Assembly: GCF_048544455.1 (NCBI RefSeq)
Contig: NC_133532.1
Span: 16,494,948-16,558,947 of the forward strand
Length of the DNA stretch: 64,000 bases
Direction: 5' to 3'
DNA from: Silene latifolia
Lineage: Eukaryota; Streptophyta; Magnoliopsida; Caryophyllales; Caryophyllaceae
Shown here: positions 27,068-38,595 of the stretch, one piece after another
How the letters are laid out: each line of letters begins with the position of its first letter
Position numbering within the stretch: position 1 is the first letter of the stretch
The notes under the pieces: model-generated
The model's database searches: none
What the model was told of the DNA's origin: nothing
The model's input: the letters and a program-made list of their open reading frames with translations, nothing else
Made by a program: the position numbers and the translations under genes

Positions 27068-30000
27068 TTAATTACCGGGTAATTTACAGATTTTGTACGG
27101 TTTATTTCCAATCTTACACTCAATACCACTAAATTTGACGGTGAAAACTCGGTTTAAGGATGATCCGCCAATAGTTGGATGTTTCTTGCTCTCCTCTTCT
27201 ACCACTCTTTTCAACAGATCACTGACATCGTCCAATGCCCAAGCGACTGATATATGAGGACGAGGGTCCTGCAATTAAAATACAAAATTCCTGTGAAATT
27301 ACCCAAATGGGTGTGGAAATGAATGGCTTGATCATTGAAGAAACAACTGTCATTTGACTTAATTGCCAAACCTTGTAAAACTCCGGGAGATTGTGCAGTC
27401 TGTAAACTTCATTGACAGCTTGAATCTGTTTCGTTATCTGCATATATGGTGAAGAACAGGCTTAATGTTTCATTCATTTGTCTATGAAAAAAATAAGGGA
27501 AAATGGCACTACAAACCCTATCGGGAAATTCAGCTTTAAATTCAGTGGCTAACAAGAGTAGAGACAACATAACTATTTCACTGGGTACAAGCAATGAAAC
27601 GAGCTGAACAGCCCTCAAGCAGTGCAAATCTAACTTGAATACATGCAAGTAACTGAGTTATTTATGGCCTTGTACTGTTTATCCTTGTGAAACTAACAGA
27701 AAATGAAGTATGCAGAGAAAATTCATTATCTTTCCGATTTGAAAATAAAATCCATATACAGTGAAAATGACTCTTGGCAGGATTACCAAGAGACTACCAC
27801 AGAAGTTTCTGAAAACCAAGTTAACATAACCAATAGTGCTCACAACACTGTGCTTAAGGTTAGGGTTTGGAACTGAACAAGGCTAATTAATTATAACCAG
27901 CTTAATAGCTGCATTACGAATCCTTCAAGTTAAAGAGGACTAGGGCGGCAAGGAAAGTTACAGACTGAAGTGTTTTATTTTCAAGTAACTCAGGTAACAT
28001 GAATATGAGGAAGAAATTTGTGAATTGGCCCAAGAGTCCATCAATTGGATTAAGTAACCAACCAATGCAACTTTAAACGCCGATTAAGGTATATCATAGG
28101 TCCAATAAGCAAGATAAAATCTATCCCAAAATATGCCAAATATCAATATCAACCTCCCCTTTCCATCCTTGTTTTTAAGTGCGGTTTTCAGTATTACCTC
28201 TGACAATCCTCCTGTCTTGACTTCTATTGAAAGAAATGTACGTGTATTATCATCATTGACAAAAACCTCCCAATTACTGAAATCGATCCAATACCTGATA
28301 CAAAAATACAACTTGGAAAAATGAATGCTTAATGTGATGGAAGAAATATTAGAGAGAGATCAGCGAGAAAAAAGAGCTAACTGCTTCTGAGATTGTAGCT
28401 TTTGCCGAAGCATGGCCACTACTGAATCAATTTGGTGCACCCGGATTGGTACAGTTCTTCCTAAACTTATATGAAATTCCCTCCCTAGGGCAATCTGTTC
28501 AACCTTCTGATCATCACTAAGAAGATTCTCGAGTGCGATGTCAGCATCAACAACATGAAGGCCTGGAAAATTCAGTGAGACTTTCCGGAGGAACTTCGCA
28601 GCCTCTTTCCTTGCTGATTGTGGTAACTGAACTGCAAAAAATATTTAACTGCACTGAGCGTCAGTAGTTTATAACATTATATGAAAACTAAACAAGAACA
28701 AAATAGAAATAATGACGACGAAATACAACAACAACAAAAACATGACCCCTTTAATGAAAATGCAGAGACACTGTCTTGGGAAGATCCATGATATATATTG
28801 AGTCGATTAGTCAACTGCTACATGACATTCATTTTGCTTTATTTCATCATATTTCAAGTTTCCAACCCTGTTATGAACATTAGCTCCTTAAAAAGGCCTA
28901 TCAATCTAACAAAGGAAATAAAGCTACATCAAGAGTCGACAGCCCCTTATTGAAGCCCTATCAATCTAAAATTTTAGGTAGAAGCTCCCAACATTCACAA
29001 GCAATCACCACTGTCGACTCTTCAATATGATAAGCAATAAAAAGTTGGGGGACGATTTAGCAATAAAACTCAGGCCTAACCTCGACTAGTGTCGGATCAC
29101 ATATTATACACAGTTATGTACTCCCTCCTATTCACTATTTTCTTCTTTATTTCTTTAAACGAATTATTCAGGTTTTCTTCCTCTTTCTTATTTTGGAAAC
29201 TTTCTCTTATTTTATTCATTCCTCTCTCCTATCACCAAACCCCACCCAACTCTTTTACTCATATTTTATTACTTTCCTTAATGTTTTGGCCACACAATTC
29301 CTTATTTAACTCCTAATTATTCATCCCTCTCTCCTATCACCAAACCCAACACAACCCTTTTACTCCTATTTTATTCTTTTCCTTAATCCTTGTGCCCTTA
29401 GCAAAATGGAACAATATGGAGAATAGGAGGGAGTATCTAAGTCTGAGTTCGCTACCTAAAAAGTTGAGTCAAGCAAACTTTTGTTATTGATTTTTTTATG
29501 GAGGATATGAAGAGATGAGGAAACACTACTTGGAGAGAAAGCAATCGAAAAAAAAAAAGGTTCTTGTTACATTTTTTTTCTTTTCTGAATGCTGATAGTC
29601 AAGTTGGGCAACCAATGTGCACATATATCACTGAGAATGTCAAGCAAACTACTCATGTATTAGGAGAGGGCCAGGGGATACGGCTGCGGCTAGGATTTTC
29701 ATTTAACAGAGGCATTTTAGTCTTTTAACCTTTTATTTATAGAGAAACAACTCTCTCTCTCTCTCTAACCATTTTTCCAGTAAATGCTGAAGAACACAAA
29801 TAGACGTCTTCTGGGAATTTTTTTTTTACATGTTTACTATGGAGTAATATCTCAATGAGCCCAATTTACCGTCAATATACCTTACAAAACCCCATTCACT
29901 ATTCATAGCGTTCTACGAAATCAACTTGTTCTTCGAACCGTGTCACCTAGCCTCCTCACATGGCAAAAGTGCTTATCAAGTTAAAATTCAGGTGACTCTC

Positions 30001-31650
30001 GGCAAACTTCCTCTATACTTATGAAAAGAAACTGCCAGTTCCTAGTGGACCCACCAAATCCGCTCACAATCCATCCAAGTAAACTTCTTCACACCAAAAA
30101 CACTTACAAAAAGAAAAGGTAAATTCCTCGTGGACTGGATCCCTTCACATCCCCAGTAAGTCCACCTCCTCACACGCTGATCAGATCACATCATTTTCCT
30201 TCCAAATCCTCTTTAGCTCGGAAACTCATTGATCTTGTCACACCCTCTCCAAGACCCAAGTCCTCCCATCACAAGAACCTCTTTTTGAATAAAGAGTAAC
30301 TTTTGGACATGCTTGAGCTTTCGTCAAGAGTAGTTCCATCGAATTTAACATTTTTGCCCCTTTTAGCTTCCATTTCGAGGGAGATAAGATTGCTCATAGC
30401 ATTTCAACTGCCTAACTCCAATCCACATGCATATATGAACATGGTCTAATCTACATAATGATATGCTATTATCTCGACCAATCATGATGTGCTTGCAATA
30501 ATATGAATCATCTGCCAGAGACATTCGCATTCCAATTTACCCACATAGATGATTTGCACTTACACTGCAATGATTTATTGTAGAATAGAACTGAAGACAT
30601 TTTATGTAATAAAACAAGCACAGATGTACAAACCCCATTTACCTGTAATTTAATAAAACCACCAATGTTTAAACCAAAACAAGGTGATATGAGAAAAGAA
30701 GAACCTGGAATGAACACATGTAAAGCATAGTTGCCCTCAACATGGGGAAAGTTCCGAACCCGGCTAGGCTGACCTGTTTGAAGGTTATCAAGAGGACCTT
30801 CACAGCAGCAATACATTAAACACTAGGTGTAAATTACTTAATTTTCATCAAAAACCCAAATGCTGCAAACAAGTAGATAATGCCCAAGTTAAAAGCATAC
30901 ATAAACATTTAATGGTATTACTTATTTTTCACCAGAAACTCGACAGCAGGTTATCAAGAGGACCAGTGCTGGGGGAATACATCAAAAACTTGGCGTGTAT
31001 TACTTAAATTTTTCATCAGAAACCCAAATAATGCAAATAAATAGATAATGCCCAGCTCAAAGCACACGGAATTTGGTGGGAATTACTTCAAATTTTCATC
31101 AATACGCGCATTCAGAGTTTATCAAGGCGGGGCAATACATAAAAAAATTGGTGGGGGCTACTAAATCTTTCATCCTAAACCCGTAAACAGGTTATGACGT
31201 ATGAGGAGGACCTTGACAGGCAGTGGCGGAGCCTATATTTATCGTGAAATAGAAAAAAATAAAAAAAACGGAAATTATAACAAGTTTGAGAGGCAAGCGC
31301 CCCTGCTAGCCTTCCCTCCCAGCTCCAGCAGTGTTCACAGGGGAAATACATCGAACACTTGGTGGGTATTACATGATTTTCCACGGAAACACGGAAATTG
31401 CTATTGAATAGATAATTGCGGATGTTAAAGCATACATAAACACTGTAAACACTGTAATTGCAAGATAAATAAATAAATAAAATGAATAATTGAGTAGGAA
31501 GAGTAGGTTACAGAAGAGGGAATTGGGAGGAGTGAGAAGAGAGAGTGGAGGTGGTGGAAGTGACGGAGGTTGTGGTGTTGTTTGCGGCGGCGAATCATCT
31601 GTATCGGAGTCTGATGATGATTCGCCGTACGAAGCTATCAGCGCATCCAT
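27068..31650 (-). CDS. USB1: U6 snRNA phosphodiesterase USB1
   Basis: 2H-phosphoesterase that trims the 3' oligo-U tail of U6 snRNA in the nucleus, leaving a protected end. Six minus-strand exons: 31512-31650, 30705-30797, 28382-28631, 28198-28294, 27372-27437, 27068-27268; phases agree, 281 residues. Acidic/serine N-terminus (MDALIASYGESSSDSD), proline-rich segment, then VRNFPHVEGNYALHVFIP. The two catalytic HxS motifs are FHISLGRT (H131, S133) and PHISVAW (H220, S222). Further family blocks: WIDFSNWEVFVNDD, TRTFLSIEV, VNEVYRLHNLPEFYK and YKICKLPGN at the end. The junction between exons 1 and 2 (donor TTCT|GTAACC, acceptor GTGAAG) is the least certain. Intron 2 (2.1 kb) contains a Stowaway MITE and intron 1 a small hAT MITE. 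No damage seen. Confidence 0.92.
29121..29433. mobile_element. Stowaway MITE in USB1 intron 2
   Basis: 313 bp with TA duplications at 29119-29120 and 29434-29435 and ends CTCCCTCCTATTC / GAATAGGAGGGAG. The interior contains two similar halves sharing CTCTCCTATCACCAAACCC, suggesting internal duplication. Confidence 0.9.
29751..29767. repeat. CT microsatellite
   Basis: Run of CT dinucleotides within USB1 intron 2. Confidence 0.85.
31221..31333. mobile_element. Small hAT MITE in USB1 intron 1
   Basis: 113 bp with ends CAGTGGCGGAGCC and, from the right, CACTGCTGGAGCT. Flanked by near-identical octamers ttgacagg and ttcacagg, as expected for an aged 8-bp hAT duplication. A related element starts at 36848. 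Confidence 0.6.
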
Positions 31651-32075
31651 GCCGTCTTTTCGACACTCTTCTGCAGTTGCGCTTGAGTTGCAGCTGTTTT
31701 TTATTTCTTTGGGAGTTGGGACTTCGGGCGAAGTTGATGGTCATGGGCTCATGGCTACACTTGGCAAGTCTAACATGACCCGAGCACGAGCAAATCCAAT
31801 TCGATAGGACCCGCAAAAAAGTTGCAAATCGAAATTGACCCGACTCGATGATAACCTGTAATCCGTGTCAACCCGATACATGACCCGACCCGACCTAACA
31901 TGACCTAATAGTTGAGCGACTACCCGACCTAAAAGGCGACCTCGATTTAATGAGTTGTAACTACAAGGGTTAAGCGGATAAATCCTACTATTTGACTAAT
32001 ATATTGGCCCTGAATCAAGTCTTAATCCAAAACCCATTATCTGAGTTACGGATTACAAGTTGTTTCGTGAACATG
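31651..32075. other. Divergent spacer upstream of USB1
   Basis: Promoter side of USB1. From about 31775 onward it is rich in GACCCGA / CCCGACC words (31790-31935), probably an old transposon with tetranucleotide-like subrepeats. No gene. Confidence 0.4.
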
Positions 32076-32093
32076 AAAAGTGTTTCATGCCAT

Positions 32094-32213
32094 CAAAGTT
32101 GGTTGGTAAGAGTGGTAAGGACTCTCATCTCTTAAACAAGTGATCATGGATTCGATTCTAACTCTTGCGAATGAAAAAGCCAAACTTGATACTCTTGGTC
32201 AACACGAAAAAAA
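32094..32213 (+). repeat. SINE with 18-bp target duplication
   Basis: 120-bp retroposed element. Perfect duplication of AAAAGTGTTTCATGCCAT at 32076-32093 and 32214-32231, A-box-like GTTGGTAAGAGTGG, B-box-like GGATTCGATTCTAAC, and an A-rich tail. Typical short plant tRNA-derived SINE; the perfect duplications suggest a fairly recent insertion. Confidence 0.85.
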
Positions 32214-32312
32214 AAAAGTGTTTCATGCCATTATCCTTTTTAACACATTAACATATGCGATTGTTTTATAAAATCGTCTATATCATAGGTCTGACCCAAT
32301 AAAATAATAACC

Positions 32313-32735
32313 CAAAGTTAACATTTAAATTTATTTATATTTTAATAACCTGTTAACTTATGATAAATACCGACATATTTGAATCAAATTAGTCTTGCTG
32401 AAGACGGGTCGGAGCAAGTGACGGATAATGCCACTCACAAACCGGATAGGGGGGACAAGGTGGGGGCACCCCATGTGCTTCCCTCTCTCCTCTATTTGGA
32501 TCATTTGTGAGAGGAAATGGTATCCGTCACTCCAAAGTGACGGATACGTGCCGTCACAAATGAGATTTTGTGATTTGAATCTGCAAGTTATCAATATAAA
32601 ACATTTGGTATCGATACAAAACATTTTTTACAAATTTATTAACTAATTTATGCAGGGTTTTTTTGTCATCGAAATGATATACATAAAACGGTCTTATCTA
32701 ACAATTTATGTACCATATATTATAGGTGAATATAA
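32313..32735 (+). repeat. Direct repeat copy 1 flanking the RLP gene
   Basis: Shares CAAAGTTAACATTTA.., ATTTGAATCTGCAAGTTATC, ATTTATGCAGG and GTCTTATCTAACAATTTATG with 37681-37882 in the same orientation. This copy is split by a 187-bp MULE-like MITE. Confidence 0.85.
32386..32572. mobile_element. MULE-type MITE with 9-bp duplication
   Basis: 187 bp between two copies of ATTTGAATC (32377-32385 and 32573-32581). The paralogous repeat at 37744-37756 has a single ATTTGAATC, i.e. the empty site. Ends are weakly inverted (11 of 22) and converge on GACGG. An internal palindrome GTGACGGATA..TATCCGTCAC is present. The 9-bp duplication is the Mutator-superfamily hallmark. Confidence 0.8.
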
Positions 32736-33750
32736 AACGGTCTTTCTAGTTTTGGTTTTATAAAGAATATGGATCAACTCATCATCTAATAATAGGATCA
32801 ACAAAACACTTAGCAATTTGTAGTTTTTGTATATAATTTTTAGTTTATTTTAATTAAAATATTATAGTTTAAAGTTTAGTAAAAATAATATAATTTGATA
32901 AACAAAATTAGTTTTAATGAAAATATAATAGATTAATTAAATTGTAGTTGTTAGTTTCCTTATTTAGTGGATGAACATAATTATCATTAATTTTCTTTTT
33001 TTGATAATATACTTATTGTCGGGAAAATAATAGAGATCACTTATCCTTAAGTAGATAGAGAGGGGATGTTATAACTAAAATTGTCACTTTTTTTTACCTT
33101 GAAAATAATGATATTTTTTCAGAAAATAGTAACATTTTATCGTAAAACGACTACATTTGATTCTTCTAATTTCAGACGGAAAATAGCCCGTATAAAATAA
33201 GAATTTGCGTATAGTTTCAGTTTGCAGTGACTAGTGAGGTATGTCTGTATCAGGAGACTTATTGAAGATCGAAGTGGACTGACTATTTCAAGGTCTCGTG
33301 GCCTTCCAAATACCTTTCTTACGTTGCAATGTCATGTCTATTATTATCTTCAATTTTCCAACCACATATTTTTCAGGAGCAATCCAGTGAAATTGTTTTT
33401 ACAAATCGTGACAAATGTTATATTCTTGTTTAAGACTGTACGACGACTCATAAAATCGATTTAAATAAGGATAAAATGAATGAAGAGTTGTCAGAGGTCT
33501 TTAAGTCTTAACACGGTCTTAAGTAAAAACTAATAGTATATACTTGATATTAGTCGATCATCATTGTCAAATAAGGAATGAGTTGATGTAAATTTTTATG
33601 AGCCGAAAAAAGTATAGTGAGGTGAGGGTACACACAAATTCTCGTTTAAGACAGGTAAATCGTCTTAAGCTTTAAGTCGGTTCAAGTATTATACATAGAA
33701 AATCATAAACTACCAAAATATTAGTATCAGCTTAAAGACCTATTGATATT
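32736..33750. other. Upstream region of the RLP gene
   Basis: Very AT-rich, no ORF with family resemblance. Contains repeated ACTACCAAAATA words near 33708 and 33762. Presumed promoter and spacer. Confidence 0.5.
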
Positions 33751-33753
33751 TCT

Positions 33754-33761
33754 ATATAAAC
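33754..33761 (+). promoter_or_regulatory. TATA box of the RLP gene
   Basis: TCTATATAAACTACC about 50 bases upstream of the start codon at 33808, leaving a leader of about 20-25 bases. Confidence 0.65.
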
Positions 33762-33807
33762 TACCAAAATAGTATAACCTCAACCATAAACAACATAAAT
33801 AGCACGC

Positions 33808-36605
33808 ATGATGAGGAAATCATACTTGTTAGTGCCATTAATATTCTTGGTGATGATCTACTCATCTAAATCTGCGGGCTTGATGAAATGCAAAAAAAAT
33901 GAACGAGCAGCGCTGATAACGATCAGAAACAGCTTCAGCAAGGATCCTATGAATCGCCTTTCGTCATGGGTTGGTGACGATTGTTGTCAATGGGTAGGAG
34001 TGAAATGTGACAATGTCACAGCAGGCAATGTCATTAAGCTAAATCTCCATCAAAAACTGTCATATAATGACTCATGTTTATCTGAAGGTTCCATGGCGTC
34101 TTCGGGGCTCAGCCCTGCTTTGCTCGAGCTTAAGTTTCTACGTTACTTGAGCTTAGCCGGGAATGATTTCAACGGAAGTCATATTCCAGAATTCATAGGA
34201 TCCATGCGGCATCTGAGACATCTGGATCTCTCTCGAGGTGGCTTTGCGGGTCCTATTCCTCCTCAACTTGGTAATCTCACCTATTTGAAGTTCCTTGATC
34301 TTCATGTTCCTTTTCAGTGTATTGGACTTGGTGGTTTGTACGCTCAAAGCCTCCGATGGGCATCTGGTCTTTCAAAACTGCGATTTCTTGACATGGGCAG
34401 TTGCACCATGTCTGAAGCACACGACACCTTTCAAGTGCTACTACGTCTTCCTTGGTTGTCACTAATTAGCCTAGCAGCTTGTCAACTACCAAATACTCAT
34501 TTATCCGAGACTCTCATGAATTATACTTCGACTTCATACTTTCAACACCTTCAACACCTTGATCTTAGCTTTAACAATCTTGATGGCCCTCTTCCGTCCA
34601 TTTTCAAACATATGATTTCCCTGCGAAGACTTATTCTTAGCTATAACGGTTTCAATGGTTCAATTCCGCTCTGGCTCAGAAACATGACGGACCTTCAAGT
34701 TCTTAAGATGCGTTCAAACAACATTAGCTTTGTGGACGGAGGGCTATGGGAGATTATGGCAAATCCATGCAACTTCAAATATTTGGATTTGTCCGACAAT
34801 GCCATTGTCCAAGGAGGTATCTTAGACCCGACACCAAATTCTTCTATATGTCCGTCTTATGGTATAGAATACTTAAATTTACTCGACAACAAGTTAGATG
34901 GTAGCTTGCCCTCTTTGTTGGGACAACTCACAAACTTGCAGTACCTTGATCTTTCAAACAACGGGTTTCAAGGTGAAATTCCGGCATCTCTTGGGAAACT
35001 TTCAGCTTTGGAATATTTAGATTTATCAGTAAATAGGTTAAGTGGATCGATCCCAGATTTTGTACAACACTTAGCCAAGATAGAGCACCTAGATATATCA
35101 TCAAACTCCATGACCGGTACCCTGTCTGGCATCGGTAACCTCTCTAAATTGTCTTTCCTGGACGCGAGTTTCAACCATATCAGTCTCAACCTGACTTTTA
35201 ACCCGCGACCTTCCTTTACCCTTGAAGTTTTCAGAGCCCATTCTTGCAAAATAAACACGGTGTTTCCCACGTGGTTAATCAACCAAACTCGGATTAAACA
35301 GTTGGATCTTTCTTATACTGGCCTCTATGGAGAGTTTCCCGGATGGCTTTGGAACATAAGCCGCTTTCAGACATTACAGGTTTCTGGCAATCAACTAACA
35401 GGTTAGATATCGAGCTTCGTTCTATTATTACCAGCTTTTTCTTTGCATTAATAATAACTCACTGAGTTTTTTGCATTAATATTTCCAATAAATTTCTCAC
35501 GTACGGTAACTTTCTGATAGGATCCTTGCCGCAACATATTGTCTGCGGCGGCTGTAATTTGTGGTTGCTCGACCTTCACAGCAACTCTCTAACTGGATCA
35601 ATACCTCATTGGTTGAGTCATCTAGAAACAATTAATGCGATAATTTTGTCTGCAAATAAGCTATCTGGGGCAGTGTTCGAAGGGGAGAATGCTTCCTCCC
35701 TTTTGACAGGTAAAAACGTCTTGGACGTTCTTGACCTTGACGACAATATGTTGTCCGGAGAAATACAGGTTGGAGATGTATACCCGGATGCTTCTTTAAA
35801 AATCCTCAGTCTGAGAGGGAATAACTTTACTGGATCCATCCGTTCACAGTTGTGCCAATTCAGATCTCTTCGAGTATTGGAACTCGCACAAAATAGCTTG
35901 ACAGGACAAATCCCTCACTGTTTAGGCTCCATACAATTTGACAGTGATGCAGGTGAGTTAATCAGCCAGACCGGTGTACAAATTGCAGAAATCATCAAAG
36001 GAATAATGGAGACGGTCGCTGGTAACGGAGCTCATTCCCTCATTGATCTCTCAAGCAATCATTTAGTCGGCACAATACCCGAGGAGCTCACCAACATAAC
36101 CGAATTGGAGGGATTAAACTTGTCAAATAATCATCTTACTGGAGACATTCCTGCACAAATAGGCAACCTAATGATGCTGGAATCGTTGGACTTGTCCAAT
36201 AACCAAATCTCCGGTATTATACCACAAAGCTTGTCTGCAATACCATGGATAGTCAGCTTAAATTTGTCAAATAACAACCTCCACGGCCCAATTCCAAGTG
36301 GTAATCAACTTCAAACTCTTATTGACCCGTCTATATATGCAGGCAATCTTGGCCTATGTGGGTTTCCCCTGTCCAACAAATGCAAAAATGTGCCTCCTAG
36401 TACTACAGAAGATGAAGATGAAGATGATAAACGTGAACGTATGTGGTTCTACATAATTATAATGTTGGGTGTTGGTACTGGATTTTGGGTAGTGGTTGGA
36501 ACCTTAGTGATAAAGAAGAGTTGGCGAGATGCTTATTTCCGGTTTGTGGAGAAGACTGCAGTTAAAATACATCAGCAATTCAAGTCGGTGATCAACGGGG
36601 GTTAA
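33808..36605 (+). CDS. Leucine-rich repeat receptor-like protein (EIX/RLP type)
   Basis: Plasma-membrane pattern-recognition type receptor without kinase; such proteins pair with SOBIR1/BAK1-type kinases in defence or development. Two exons, 33808-35401 and 35521-36605, joined by a 119-bp GT-AG intron (ACAG|GTTAGA..CTGATAG|GA), give 892 residues. Signal peptide about 1-23 (MMRKSYLLVPLIFLVMIYSS). LRRNT cap with WVGDDCCQWVGVKCD. About 25-30 LRRs of the LxxLDLSxNxLxGxIP kind, interrupted before the last four by a non-LRR island near SQTGVQIAEIIKGIMETVAG. Cap GNLGLCGFPLSNKC, acidic juxtamembrane EDEDEDD, transmembrane helix about 839-862 and a 30-residue basic tail with no kinase. This matches the tomato EIX2-like RLP class. 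The frame is open; the ligand cannot be told. Confidence 0.92.
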
Positions 36606-37680
36606 CAAGGAGATTGTATATGAATTGTCAGTATATAAGAGCTGTCCATGGTGATCAAACAAGCTTGATAACTACATAACCAAACCAAATAATCAATGAT
36701 GGATTATTAAGCAATGTCCCTTCTCTTCACTGTAATATATCCTTATACTCCGTCATATCTACTCCTTCCGTCCCAATCATTAATATAAAATCATTACTCC
36801 TAGTACATAATCGATCTCAATTTCAATTTAACAAAAATCTGACCAGACAGTGGCGGAGCCTGAATTTTAAGTCGGGGGCGAAATTTTAACTAAAAGTTTC
36901 TCAATTTTCAAACTTCAGCCCCCTCCCCCCTCGCTCCACCACTGAGACTAGGCAATAATAAATAATAATCAAGAAATTTGATACATAAGTTACCAAAATT
37001 AACATCATGCGTAAAACAAATTGAAAATATTACTCGTATATTACGGTACTGATAACCATCACATTTTACCATTTTAATCTATGGGTAGGTCTCAATAAGT
37101 TTATTGATTGAACATTTTATAAATTAAAGAAAAAATTATACTAATCGGTAATGTAATAGGTACAAATTATTATTAGTGATAATTAAAGAGTCATTTGGGT
37201 CACGAACTCACGATCAACGGGTCAAGAAAAACATATAAAGAAGGAAGTGGTAGAAAATTTACAAACAAGCGATGATGTTCTTGAGGTTTGCAGGGAAGCA
37301 CATGGGTTTTACCTTGATCAAAAACTCAACCTCTCCATTCTATGATTCTATCTATGAAGAAGGAAATGAATCTCTGATATGTTTGGTTTTTTTAAGATTA
37401 TTTCATATTTTCATGGAATAATCATCATATGTCCCATCTTCTTATATTAATTTATCTCGTGTTTAATTAAGGCCAAATTGACAAATTGGAAAAAAAGTAA
37501 GGGGTAATGGATAATTTGGTAAAAAAAGTTTCATTTTGGACAAATTGGTAAAAAAAATGGAGGAATGGACAAACACACCAAAAAAGAAATGATTATCCAA
37601 ATAATTAGCACAAATGATCATTTAAGGCGGGTATATCTTTAATACGGGTCAAGTAGTCGGAATAAAACAAAAACAAAACG
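36606..37680. other. Spacer downstream of the RLP gene
   Basis: Includes the RLP 3' UTR, a half Stowaway end (CTACTCCTTCCGTCCCAATCA at 36764) and the hAT MITE at 36848. No further gene found; 37470-37560 is A/G-rich with GACAAATTGG repeats. Confidence 0.45.
36848..36944. mobile_element. hAT-like MITE
   Basis: About 97 bp with ends CAGTGGCGGAGCC and, from the right, CAGTGGTGGAGCG. No convincing 8-bp duplication remains. Same family as the element in USB1 intron 1. Confidence 0.55.
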
Positions 37681-37882
37681 CAAAGTTAACATTTAGTTTT
37701 ATTTATATTTTAATAACCAGTTATCTTATGATGAATATTGACGTATTTGAATCTGCAAGTTATCAATATAAAACATTTGATATCGATATTTTTTACAAAT
37801 TTATTAACTAATTTATGCAGGTTTTTTGTCATCGAAATGTTATACATAAAACGGTCTTATCTAACAATTTATGTACCATATA
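37681..37882 (+). repeat. Direct repeat copy 2 flanking the RLP gene
   Basis: Counterpart of 32313-32735, lacking the MITE. It breaks off at ACCATATA|CTAG, where a Helitron starts, and seems to resume as TTATAGGCGAA at 38490 (copy 1: TTATAGGTGAA). Confidence 0.8.
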
Positions 37883-38489
37883 CTAGTTTTAAACCCGTGC
37901 AAAATTGCACGGGTATGTATTTGGGCCGGTATTAATGTTTTTTTCATTTCTATTGTACTTATCTAGTTGGTCTAAATCAGCGGTCTACATAATTATGTTT
38001 AAACTTGTTACAAATACTTGTTCACGTGCAATAGTTTAAGAGGAAATAACAAAGAATATTTTTTTTTAAAATATATCGTATTATCTAGGATTTAAAAATT
38101 ATGCATGTAATTTATTCGCATTATATGTAATTCAATCCCGTAATTAAATGTAATTCCTTCTCATAATTATGTAATTTTATTATTATTTTTTAAATTATGT
38201 AGTAATTCATTTATTTGTAATTAGTTTCATTTATTCCGATTTGTAATTCATTCCGCTTATATGTCATTAATTTCATTTATTCGGAATGTATAAAATTATT
38301 TCATAGTATTATTTCATAGTATTTCTTCTAAGACGGAATTTGTCGCATGTTTGTATAGCCTTCTGAAGAAATAAATACATTGCACACTAACGGGTCCCAC
38401 CATAACATGTATTTCCTAAAAAAAAAGCTGAATTAATGATGTGGCACGCCCTGAATTGAGTATTGTCTTCTGAATTAATAAAGATAAGA
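37883..38489 (-). mobile_element. Short non-autonomous Helitron
   Basis: 607 bp. Read on the minus strand it starts TCTTATCTTTATTAATTC and ends with the hairpin ACCCGTGCAA-TT-TTGCACGGGT, six bases, then CTAG, followed by T. It lies between A (37882) and T (38490) without target duplication, exactly the Helitron pattern. The related repeat copy at 32713-32730 reads ACCATATATTATAGG, the presumed uninterrupted site. The interior is AT-rich with repeated TGTAATTCATT words and has no ORF. Confidence 0.75.
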
Positions 38490-38595
38490 TTATAGGCGAA
38501 CAATAATCTACCAATCACGCTAAAACTAGGTGAACAATCAAGGATAATGATAGGGTATCACCGGGTTAAAACTAAAACTATAACCTTGTTTCAAG

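Noticed and set aside
31490-31807. Plus-strand ORFs over USB1 exon 1
   Set aside because: Antisense to the proline/serine-rich first exon of USB1.
34153-35282. Minus-strand ORFs under the RLP gene
   Set aside because: Shadows of the plus-strand LRR coding frame.
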